NCBI GenBank assembly: GCA_019448385.1
Contig: JAGTXO010000003.1
Location: 868,001-932,000, forward strand
Source of the DNA: Diacronema lutheri
Taxonomy: Eukaryota; Haptophyta; Pavlovophyceae; Pavlovales; Pavlovaceae
Direction: 5' to 3'
Length of the DNA stretch: 64,000 nucleotides
Shown: positions 40,381 through 49,000 of the stretch, in pieces
Layout: every line of letters starts with the position of its first letter
Position numbering within the stretch: the stretch's first letter is position 1
Program-made: the position numbers and the translations under genes
The notes under the pieces: generated by a model
The model's database searches: none
Seen by the model: only the letters and a program-made list of their open reading frames with translations
What the model was told of the DNA's origin: nothing

Positions 40381-41922
40381 TCACGCCTCGTCGCCCAAAA
40401 AATCCTCGACGGTCTTGAAGAGCACGGCAAAGTTGCCCTTGCCGAAGCCACCGCAGCCGCCGCGCACGCGCCCGTCGTCCTCCGCCTCGCATCCCACCCG
40501 CTGAATCACCTCAAGAAAGAGCGTCTTCCTGTCCGAGACGGGCGCGGTGAAAATCTGCAGCAGCACGCCCTGCTCGTCGCGATCGACGAGCACACCAAGC
40601 TCCTCCGCCTCAGCGAGCTGCGCGGCGCTGAGACCGCCGTTCGCCGCGACGCCGCCCGCGCCGCTCGCCGCCTCCGTCGCGAGCCGCTCGAGCCGCGCAC
40701 CCAGCCCACCGTAGTAGTCAGCGGGCGGGCGCGCCATGAAATCGAAACCGCCGCGCGCCGCGCGCGCGCGCATCGCGCGGACGGTTGCAAAGATGTCCGG
40801 CGTGAGGAGCGCTATGTGCTGCACACCCGGACCGCCATGCTGCTCGAGGTACGTCTGGATCTGCGACTTGCGCCGCGTGCCGTACGTCGGCTCGTTGAGC
40901 GGGAGCAGCACGGTCTCGCAGTTGGATGCGAGCACGATCGAGTTGAGCCCCGAGTCGACCGTGCCCACGTCCTCGGCGACAAACTCCGCGAAGGGATGAA
41001 AGCCAGTCATGCGCGCAATGTAGGGCCACACGTCGCGCAGCGCGGGCACGTTGCCCACCACGTGGTCGACGCGCAGCAGCGGCGCGATGGAGCCAACCGC
41101 GCGCTCCGGCGCCGCCGCCGTGGCGCAGTACCCCGGGAGCAGCCGGAGCGCGTGCGCCTCATCGCACATCCCGTCGTCGTCGTGCGGCATGTCGCGCTCA
41201 GCGGCGCGCTCGGCCGAGCTCAGCAGCCGGAGCACCACGTCGCCGTACAGCTCGACCTCCGCGTACTCCACCTCGCCCATGCCGTTGCCCGTGCGCGCCA
41301 TGCGCGCGGGCGCGCGCGCCGGCCGGCCGCCGTGCGCGACGCACGCGGCGTACGCGCGCGCGCAATTGTCGACTTCGAGCCCGATCGCTCGAACGGCGGT
41401 CCCGTGCGCGCCGACGAAGCGGAGCGCGTCGGCGCGCGCAAAGCCGGGTGGCGCACGCGCGCGCGCCGCGGTGCGCTCGTCCGGCTCGTGCGCACTCGGC
41501 GCGGTGAAGACGAAGCGGACGGCGCCGCTCTGCAGCACGACGCTGTGCGCGTGCGCGTCCGACTCAAAGCGCGCGATTGGCGCCATGTCAAGGCCAAACA
41601 TGAAGCGCGAGCTCGCCGTCGTCGCATCCGGGCAGTAGAACTCGAGATGGTCCAAGCCGCGCACGCCAAAGCGGTCGGAGCGCGGGTTGGTTCGCACAAA
41701 GCGCTCGAACCCGACGAGCTCAGCCGAGCCGTCGGCATCGGCCGTGGCCGTAGCGGCGGCCGGCATGGTGGACGGCGCGTCGCCCGCGCGCACCGCAGCA
41801 CGATGCGCCGACGCACGGATGACTCCGCCCTGCCGCGTCGCGCGCGGAGCGACGGCGCACGAGCCGTGCGCGATCGCGATCGCGCCCAACACCAGACGAA
41901 GAGCGACGGCCGGCGCCATCAT
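40381..41922 (-). CDS. 4-hydroxyphenylpyruvate dioxygenase
   Basis: The protein is 513 aa from the ATG at 41922 (a second ATG follows at once). The N-terminus MMAPAVALRLVLGAIAIAHG is signal-peptide-like and is followed by a basic stretch, consistent with import into a secondary plastid. The body carries both halves of HPPD: HLEFYCPDATTASSRF..., then VDHVVGNVP (iron His), GPGVQHIALLTPDIF (iron His), LFLEVIQRVG (iron Glu) and the C-terminal GGCGGFGKGNFAVLFKTVE gate helix. It converts 4-hydroxyphenylpyruvate to homogentisate for tocopherol and plastoquinone synthesis and for tyrosine breakdown. The first domain contains extra Ala/Arg-rich inserts. Its ATG directly abuts that of the divergent zinc-finger gene. 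It follows the phosphatase gene's start by 72 bp on the same strand. Confidence 0.95.
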   Translation of the reverse strand: MMAPAVALRLVLGAIAIAHGSCAVAPRATRQGGVIRASAHRAAVRAGDAPSTMPAAATATADADGSAELVGFERFVRTNPRSDRFGVRGLDHLEFYCPDATTASSRFMFGLDMAPIARFESDAHAHSVVLQSGAVRFVFTAPSAHEPDERTAARARAPPGFARADALRFVGAHGTAVRAIGLEVDNCARAYAACVAHGGRPARAPARMARTGNGMGEVEYAEVELYGDVVLRLLSSAERAAERDMPHDDDGMCDEAHALRLLPGYCATAAAPERAVGSIAPLLRVDHVVGNVPALRDVWPYIARMTGFHPFAEFVAEDVGTVDSGLNSIVLASNCETVLLPLNEPTYGTRRKSQIQTYLEQHGGPGVQHIALLTPDIFATVRAMRARAARGGFDFMARPPADYYGGLGARLERLATEAASGAGGVAANGGLSAAQLAEAEELGVLVDRDEQGVLLQIFTAPVSDRKTLFLEVIQRVGCEAEDDGRVRGGCGGFGKGNFAVLFKTVEDFLGDEA

Positions 41923-42594
41923 ATGGGGGATCGACGGGTCAAAAAGCTGAAAAAGGTGGGCCACGTGATGGCAGCCGACGACACCAAAAAGTCCAAGAGG
42001 AGGTTGGGACCGGAGGCAACGGAGGCGATGGGACTGGAGGAGCAGGAGCAGCCCGCCAAGACGCCCAAGGCCTCGAAAGGGGCCAAGCCCACCGCCAAGG
42101 CCGAGGCCGAGGCCAAGGCTGCCGCGAGCCCTGGCGCGCCGCACGGCAGCGGCGCGGGTGAGGCAAAGCACGTCGCGGACACGCGCACGGCGGCCGGACT
42201 CGCGGGGCGCGCGCGTAAGGCGCGTATCTGCTTCAACTGGCAGCGCAAGGGGCGCTGTCCAAAGGGCGATACCTGCCCGAAGCTCCACGCCGGCGAGCCC
42301 TCGGAGAACCGCGCCGCACACGTGGAGAAGGCGCTCGAAAGGAAGACGCTGGTGGCTGCGGCGCCGACCGCGCCCAAGCGCAAGGCGGAGGATGGGGCTG
42401 CGACGGCGACGACGACGCATTTGGCTTCCAGCGCGAAGCGCAAGAGCAAGCCGCCCGACTGGATCTGCCCAAAGTGCGCCAACCAAAATTGGGGCCGACG
42501 AGCTGTGTGCAACGGGCGGACGTGCGGAGGGATGCGTCCGGGCTCGGAGGCGGGCGCCGCGGCAAAATCGCCCGATGGGAGTAACATGGGCTGA
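41923..42594 (+). CDS. CCCH and RanBP2-type zinc-finger protein
   Basis: From the ATG at 41923 the protein is 223 aa; from the ATG at 41968 (MAADDTKKSKRRL) it is 208 aa. The later start would leave 45 bp of 5' UTR and may be the real one. A Lys/Ala-rich N-terminus leads to a CCCH finger, CFNWQRKGRCPKGDTCPKLH, with C-x8-C-x5-C-x3-H spacing. A second basic linker leads to a RanBP2-type finger (WICPKCANQNWG, then VCNGRTCGGMRP). Both finger types bind single-stranded RNA, so an RNA-processing or mRNA-binding role in nucleus or cytoplasm is likely. The basic linkers may serve as nuclear signals. It is convergent with the next gene across 88 bp. Confidence 0.85.
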   Translation: MGDRRVKKLKKVGHVMAADDTKKSKRRLGPEATEAMGLEEQEQPAKTPKASKGAKPTAKAEAEAKAAASPGAPHGSGAGEAKHVADTRTAAGLAGRARKARICFNWQRKGRCPKGDTCPKLHAGEPSENRAAHVEKALERKTLVAAAPTAPKRKAEDGAATATTTHLASSAKRKSKPPDWICPKCANQNWGRRAVCNGRTCGGMRPGSEAGAAAKSPDGSNMG

Positions 42595-42682
42595 GGGAGA
42601 GAGTCTGTGTCCAACGTCGGGTGGGTGCATGAGAGCAGCACCCGAGGTCACGGCTCACAATCTCATGCCTCAAGGCGCACGC

Positions 42683-43378
42683 TCACACCGTACGGAACAG
42701 CGCCATCGCCGGCGCGCCGCGCATGAGCAGGTGGTACGAAACGTACATGCCCAGCCCTGGGCCCGCGAACCAAATGCCGTTTGAGATGAGCACGAGCGCA
42801 AAGATGGCGTGCTTGCGCGAGCCCGTCCAGCCGTGGTCCTTCCAGCGCCGGTTGTAGAAGAAGCTCCAAAAATAGAGGACGGTGCCATAGAACTCCTGGT
42901 AGAACTGGATCATGCCGAGCAGGCCAAGGTGGCGCGCGTCCATCAGGTCGTACGTCATGCCAAGCACGAACGCGATGCCGGGCAAGAGCGTCGAGAAGCC
43001 GTTCCCCGAGTCGATCCAAAAGCCGTAGCTCTTGGAATCAGAGTAGCTCTCGTCGAAAAACGAGTAGAGGATCCACACGTTGGACCAGTACTTGACGCTG
43101 AGCGCGTCGCGCAGCGGCACGTCCTGGAACATGAAGACCGCCGGGAACGTGTCCTTCTCGTGGCGCTTCTTAAGCTGCTGGAAGCTCGTCGTGATCCACC
43201 TGCTGTACACGTGCAGCGAGATCTCCCACACGGAGATCATCGTGTTGATTACGCAGAAGAGCGAGAGCAGGAGGTACGTCCAATTGAACAGCACCGCGCC
43301 GTGCGCCGCGTGGTGCGCGGCCCACAGCGCGAGCGTGGGCACGACGACGAAGAGCGCCGTGTAGACGCACGCGAGCAT
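42683..43378 (-). CDS. Unrecognised multi-pass membrane protein
   Basis: The protein is 231 aa from the ATG at 43378 (MLACVYTALFVVVPTLALW). I count about five to six hydrophobic segments: the N-terminal one, one around WTYLLLSLFCVINTMISVW, one around WSNVWILYSFF, one around LLPGIAFVLGMTYDL, one around FYGTVLYFWSFFYN and one at HAIFALVLISNGIWFAGPGL. Aromatic residues are frequent (YGFWIDSGNGFS, FYQEFYGTVLYFW). The pattern recalls EXPERA or DUF2781-type membrane proteins in general look, but I cannot place it. Its start is 38 bp from the divergent gene at 43417. Confidence 0.7.
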   Translation of the reverse strand: MLACVYTALFVVVPTLALWAAHHAAHGAVLFNWTYLLLSLFCVINTMISVWEISLHVYSRWITTSFQQLKKRHEKDTFPAVFMFQDVPLRDALSVKYWSNVWILYSFFDESYSDSKSYGFWIDSGNGFSTLLPGIAFVLGMTYDLMDARHLGLLGMIQFYQEFYGTVLYFWSFFYNRRWKDHGWTGSRKHAIFALVLISNGIWFAGPGLGMYVSYHLLMRGAPAMALFRTV

Positions 43379-43416
43379 CCTGGCCGAAGGTGCTGCGCAG
43401 CGGGAAAAGTGGCGGG

Positions 43417-43989
43417 ATGGCGGCACTTTTTGCGATGCTGGCGTGGGCGGCGTCCGGCAGCACGAGCGAGCTGCGCCTCATGCAGTTGCCCTCGCGGCCG
43501 CACCCCAACCTGGGACCATCGGACGTCGTGCGCACGCTCTGCCTCGCGCTGCAGCACAACAACGTGCCGCGCGAGCGAGCCGGCCTGAGCCGCTTGTACG
43601 ACTTTTGCACGTTCGAAGCGCGGAGCGCGCTCACCGCGCGGCAGGGCGCGAGGACACGGGAGCGCTTCGAGCAGTACGCGCACAGCCCCGCGTTTGCCGA
43701 GCTCGTCAATTCGGCGCACCACCACGTCGCGCCCGCGACTATCATCCCTGGCACGCAAACGCGCGGCGCTCTCGCGACTGTGATTGTCAGCGTTGAGGGT
43801 TTTGCCGCCGATGGCTCGAGGGGCGGGCTGCCCGGCGAGGCCGCGGATGTGGCGCCCAAGCGCTTTCGCTGGTTGCTACAGCAGGAGCGCCGCCCGCCAC
43901 ACGAGGGCTGCTGGTTTGTGAACGAAGTGGTTGCCTTGGAGCAGTGGTTCCTCTTCAACGGAGATTCTGGATCGACGACCACTGATTGA
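43417..43989 (+). CDS. Unrecognised secreted or membrane-anchored 190-aa protein
   Basis: From the ATG at 43417 (MAALFAMLAWAASGSTSE) there is a short signal-peptide-like N-terminus. The body (residues about 30-185) reads as one folded alpha/beta domain: SDVVRTLCLALQHNNVPRER, CTFEARSALTA, FEQYAHSPAFAELVNSAH, then beta strands around VAPATIIPG, ATVIVSVEGF and FRWLLQQERRP, ending in CWFVNEVVAL. This helix-then-sheet layout recalls DUF4864/NTF2-like domains found in algae and plants, but that is a weak match by eye. The gene is convergent with the MGLCC gene (112 bp). Confidence 0.6.
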   Translation: MAALFAMLAWAASGSTSELRLMQLPSRPHPNLGPSDVVRTLCLALQHNNVPRERAGLSRLYDFCTFEARSALTARQGARTRERFEQYAHSPAFAELVNSAHHHVAPATIIPGTQTRGALATVIVSVEGFAADGSRGGLPGEAADVAPKRFRWLLQQERRPPHEGCWFVNEVVALEQWFLFNGDSGSTTTD

Positions 43990-44101
43990 CGGTGCCATGG
44001 GTTGGCGCGGGCGAGCCGATGCGCCATGCGTGCGCGGGCTGGCTCCCGCCGTGCGCCGCTTGCGGCGCGGGTGTGTGCGACGCACGCCAGCCGCCGCCGA
44101 C

Positions 44102-45838
44102 TCAGGCATGCATGGAGTCGAGGCTGAAGGCGAAGAACGGCTTGGTGGCTTGCTCATCCGCCACCGTGCCCCTAGCCCCCGTCAGCCGCGCCGGTGGCGA
44201 TGGCGGCTCGTCACGCAGGCCGTTCACAACGACCGCCGGCTCGATGACGCCCGTTCTCTCCGCCTCGGTGGCTGCGGTCGCGATGGCACTGCCGGCGGGC
44301 GTGTTGGCCACCGTTGGGGCCGGCAAGGTGGCTTGCGTGGCTGCCTTGTGCGTCGTCGGCGCGTTCGCAGCGAGCTGCATAGACTGCTGCATAGACTGCG
44401 CCTTGGGCCGCGCGCCAAAGAACCCGCCGAAGAACGCCCACGGCACAGCGACAGGCTCGGCGGCCGCGACATCTGCACCCTGGCGAACATCCTGCTCGGT
44501 TGGTGCGGGCAGCTGCTGCGCGGCGGCTCGCGTCTCTGATGCGGGAAAGCCGGGCGGCGCGCGATCGGCCTCGTCCGTACCCGCCGACTCGAGCGTCTTT
44601 GCCGGCTGCTGCACCTCGTCGCCCGGCTCCGCCTTGGCGGTCGGACTGTGCGACGCGGAGGCTTTTTGGCTTGCAGCAGTGCTTGCCTCGCGGCTGCCCC
44701 CGGCGTGGCCGCTCATCGGAGGCGCTGCATTGCGAGCACCGCTTGCACCGGCGCGGCCCTCGGCAGCACTCGCGCCATGCGTGCATGCACCGCCCGCCGC
44801 TGATGGCGCGTCGTCGTCAGAGCGGAGCGTGGAGCTCGAAGGCGCGTCGACATGCGACGGGCGCGTCGCGTTCATGTCGGCAGCAGGGCTGGGCAGCTTG
44901 AGCGATGACGGCCGCGGCACCAACACCAGGTCTGCGCTCGCGGTCTTGGCGAACTGGGGCGGCGCAGGCGCGATCGGAGCCGAGCTCTGTAAGGCGCACA
45001 GCACAGCGAGCGCGCGAGGCGGTGGCGCGCGGGCATGAGAGGCGGGCGCAGGCGGACGCTGGTCAGCTCCCGCCTCCAAGCAATACCGGCTGGGGTCGCG
45101 AGGTCGCGAACTCGTGTGACTGCGAGCCCGGGTGCGCGCTTGCGGCGCTGTGCGGCGAGAGGGACGCACACATACCTGTGCTTGTTCGATCGCGTTGGCG
45201 GCAGCACGCACGGCGCTCATCGCCGCTGGCGTCGCGAGCACGTGTTCCCCGTCGCTGTCATGGTGCTCTTGCGGCTGCGGCTGTAGCCCGTTTGGCGTCG
45301 CCACCCGCGCCTCCGCCACGGGCTGCACGGCCTCGGCTGTCGTGCCCGAGGCTACCTCGGACGCGACCGCAGCCTCCGACGCAGCCGCCGCATGCGCCAC
45401 GTGCGCCTCCTGCGCGCTGGCGCCGGGCGGGTAGGGCTGCGTGATGGTCGATTCCGAGTTCAAACCGAGCGCGTCATTCTCCGGGTAAACGTCACTCGCA
45501 TCCTGCACCCCGATCTGGTCGTGGATGGTCTCGGGGACAGTGGACGATGGCTCGAGCTCGGGCTCGCGCGTGGTGGCGGCGAGCGGGCGCGTCTCATCAT
45601 CGATGGGCGCGTGCGTGGCCTCGCTGGTGGGCTGCGCAACCGCGCCGCGCGCGCCGTCGCCTTCGCCGAGCGACGACTCGTCGGCGCTCGTCGGCGGGTT
45701 GGAGTGACTCAGCCCGTTGCCATCGTGCGCGCGCGCGTCGGTCGGCCCGAGGCGGCGACCCTCGCGCAGGCTGGGGCTGCCAGCGGCGGGTGGCATCTGC
45801 TCTGTTGTCTTCACGTTCGTCGAGCAGCACAAGCCCAT
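44102..45838 (-). CDS. Predicted acylated MGLCC protein of unknown function
   Basis: From the ATG at 45838 the protein starts MGLCCSTNVKTTEQ. Gly2 followed by Cys4/Cys5 is a strong N-myristoylation plus palmitoylation signal, so it should sit on the inner face of a membrane. The rest is disordered, rich in Ala, Ser, Pro, Glu and Thr, with no recognisable domain. A candidate intron (45175-44987, GTATGT...TTACAG) is 189 nt, phase 0 and free of stops. The protein would be 515 aa if spliced and 578 aa if retained. An aromatic patch, VPWAFFGGFFGARP, near the C-terminus is the most structured-looking part. Its ATG is 188 bp downstream of the CHAT/NB-ARC gene's stop on the same strand. Confidence 0.65.
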   Translation of the reverse strand: MGLCCSTNVKTTEQMPPAAGSPSLREGRRLGPTDARAHDGNGLSHSNPPTSADESSLGEGDGARGAVAQPTSEATHAPIDDETRPLAATTREPELEPSSTVPETIHDQIGVQDASDVYPENDALGLNSESTITQPYPPGASAQEAHVAHAAAASEAAVASEVASGTTAEAVQPVAEARVATPNGLQPQPQEHHDSDGEHVLATPAAMSAVRAAANAIEQAQVCVRPSRRTAPQARTRARSHTSSRPRDPSRYCLEAGADQRPPAPASHARAPPPRALAVLCALQSSAPIAPAPPQFAKTASADLVLVPRPSSLKLPSPAADMNATRPSHVDAPSSSTLRSDDDAPSAAGGACTHGASAAEGRAGASGARNAAPPMSGHAGGSREASTAASQKASASHSPTAKAEPGDEVQQPAKTLESAGTDEADRAPPGFPASETRAAAQQLPAPTEQDVRQGADVAAAEPVAVPWAFFGGFFGARPKAQSMQQSMQLAANAPTTHKAATQATLPAPTVANTPAGSAIATAATEAERTGVIEPAVVVNGLRDEPPSPPARLTGARGTVADEQATKPFFAFSLDSMHA

Positions 45839-46026
45839 GGTGGGCGACCGTCTCGTCGACGGGGATGTGCTTGGATGTGCTTGGGCTGACGCTGACGCCC
45901 AATGCGAATTGCACACCGATCATCAGAGCGAAATTGCGGCGCACGGCGGTCAGTTTTTGTCCTCGTGATGGGCGGTTTCCTCCTCATGGGGGCAGTCACG
46001 TCGTGTGCACGCGCACGGACTGCTCT

Positions 46027-49000
46027 TCACGCAACAAGCTCGGCTCGTGCGGGATCGGCCGCGGGCGCGCACTCGGAGACGAGCGTCGCCAGATCCGCCA
46101 CATCATGCGTCACGCGCGCGGCCGCGCGCAGTATGCGGAGCGGATGCCCACCGCAGCGCGTGACCAGCCTGTGCGCGGCGAGCCGCTCGATCAAGCCGCC
46201 CGGACCGCTCGTGGGCAGCGGAGCATGCAGCGCACTGGGCGTGTTAAGCGCGCCGGCCACCCCAATGCCCCCACCAGCGCCAGGGCGAACAAGTCGATCA
46301 AGCTCGTTGGCGGTGATCGAGCGCGTGGTGCGGCTGCGAAGCGGGCACGCGCGCGCGCGTCGCGGCGGCGCGGCGTGCGTGAGCGCACGCGGGGCGCGCT
46401 CGTTTTGAAAGCGGGGCGTGGGCGGGCTTCTCACCGCAAACGGCGCACGCTACAGGACGGGCGCGTGTGGCAGGCAGCTCGCACACGCTGGGCGCGCGGC
46501 GCACGGCGCACACCGAACGAAGAGGCGCGCAGCGTCGACAGGCGCAAGGGGTCCGACGGGTACGGCGACGGCTTTGACCGGCAGCAGCGCCTACGGCGCG
46601 AGGGAAGGAAGGTAGCGCGCGCACGGGGCGAGCCGACGGTGAGCGCGCTCGCGGCGTGATCGGGTGCGCGCGCGCGCGGCGGACGAGGGCCGAAGCGAGA
46701 GCGCGAGACGCGCGCGCGCGCGCGCACCGCCCAGGGGCCCAGGTGGCTGCGCAATGTGAGCACGAGCTGCAGCCGCTCTGTCTGCGAGAAGACCGCCTCG
46801 AGGAGCGCACGCACCGCTGCGCCCTCGCCGTCGCCATCGCTGCTGCTCGCAACACCATCCTCGCATGCACCTGAGCTCGGGCCAGCGCGCGCGCACCCGG
46901 GCACGAGCGCCGCGTCCAAGCCGTCCAGCACGACGAGCGCGTGCCGGTTGCGCACACGCGCGAGCCAATGCAGCCCGTCGCCCGCCGCATCCTCGCGCTC
47001 GGTCGCCAGGCGCGCGCCCGCGTCGCCGCCCGTTCCGGCCGGTCCGGCACTCCCGTCCTCGTCGAGCAGCGCGGCGCGCAACGCGCGCGAGAGGCCGCCA
47101 ACGTCTGCGATCCCCGCGCAGCGCGCGAGCGACACGCCGTGCGCGTACACGCCGCGCACGGCCAGGTAGCGCGCGACCGCGACTGCGACAGTCGACGTGC
47201 CCAACCCGGCCGCGCGCCCGTGCGTGTCGGCGCGCGCCGAGACGACAACAAGCCGACGCGTTCGTAGCGCGCGGCAGACGGCATGCATCTCGAACTGCCG
47301 GCCGAGGAAGTCCTCTGGCAGGCACGGCAGGCGCGCCGTCGCCTCCTCGCCAAACTCGAGCTCATCGACGCCGTCCGATGAGCCGTGCGCGCCGAAGTTC
47401 TGCGCGCCGGCGGTGCGCGCGCCCGCACCCGACGCGCGGGCAGCGCCGGCGGACGCGGCGACGCTGTGCTCGCAGCGCGTGCGGCTTGGCGAGGGCGCGC
47501 GGCTGCAGTCGGCCACCGGGGAGCACGATGAGAGCGACGAGCGAGAGGAGGAGGAGGAGGAGGAGGAGGAGGTCGAGACGACGTGCTGCACGGGGCGTCG
47601 TGGCAACCCGCCCGACGCGCACTTGTACGAGCCAGCGGGCGGCAGCTCCAAGCAGAGCGATGGCGGCGGTGAGACGCCACGCGCCGGCCCAAGCCCGTCA
47701 GCCGACGCCGAAGCTGGGCGCACGAGCGCGGGCGCGCCGGCCGGCGCGAGCATACCGAGGCAGCCGCCGCCAAACGCGCGCGCGCGCGCCGGCCCAGTGA
47801 CGGTGCGCTCGTGGGCGCGCGCGCGCTCGAGCGCGCCGGCGCCGCCGCCGGCGGCCGCCGGCCAGACGACCTCGTCGTGCGACGCGTCCTTTGGCAGCAG
47901 CTCGAACTTGTCTGCCTCGCACGCTGGCAGCCGCGGCGACGTGCGCACGGCCTCCGTGGCGATTTGAAAAGCGGCGGCGATCGTCCGGCCGACGCCGAGA
48001 GCGAGGTAGAAAGACGAGGTGAAGATGGCGGCCGCGGCGTCCTGCACCTGCATCGGCGACGCGACGACGTGCCGCACGCCCGCCTCGACGAACGAGCGGC
48101 CGACCGAGCTCGAATGGCAGCAGTTGACGACGAGAAGCTTCACGTCCGCGTGGTCGCCACCCGCGCTGAACAGGGCGCGCAGCCGCTCGCCTCCGAGCAG
48201 GTGCGCGCCGCCCGAGCCGTCCTCGAGGACAAGCGACGAAGGATGGCCGTGCCCTGACAGGTGCACGACCGAGCACGCGCGCGCGCCCGAGCCGAGCGTC
48301 AGCTGCTGCCGGATCGCGTCCGGTGTCGCGACGGCAAACCGGAGCGGAATGTGCCTGCCGGACTCGCTTGCGCGTAGCGCGCGCTGCAGCAGGCGGCATT
48401 CCCGCTCCACGTCGAGCAAGTCGAGCGCCTGCGCGAGAGGCGAGGCGCGGGCACGGCGACGGGTGGGCGGCACGAGTCCGGGGTTGGGCGGCACGAGTCC
48501 GGGTCGTTTGGGGTGAGAGGCGCACGGTCGCGCGCAGCGGGCGCGCCGCCGGCACGAGGCGCCTAGCGCACGCCCCTGGGCGGCCGTGCGCGTTGGCGCG
48601 CGCGTGCTGGCGGGGGCAGAGGGCGGCAGGGCGCGCCGAGCAGGCAGGCGGCCATGATGGCCGGGGCAGAGGGCGGCAGGGCGCGCCGAGCAGGCAGGCG
48701 GCCATGATGGCCGGGGCAGAGGGCGGCAGGGCGCGCCGAGCAGGCAGGCGGCCATGATGGCCGGGGCAGAGGGCGGCAAGGCACGCCGAGCAGGCAGGCG
48801 GCCATGATGGCCGGGGCAGAGGGCGGCAAGGCACGCCGAGCAGGCAGGCGGCCATGATGGCCGGGGCAGAGGGCGGCAAGGCACGCCGAGCAGGCAGGCG
48901 GCCATGATGGCCGGGGCAGAGGGCGGCAAGGCACGCCGAGCAGGCAGGCGGCCATGATGGCCGGGGCGCAACGCGCTGCAGCCAAGTTGTTGGAGGGGCA

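Noticed and set aside
47522-47590. (GAG)n-like tract as a possible regulatory repeat
   Set aside because: It is the coding strand complement of a Ser run in the CHAT/NB-ARC linker and is explained by that.
48611-48960. CRISPR array
   Set aside because: The units are directly adjacent with no unique spacers, and they lie in an intron of a eukaryotic gene.
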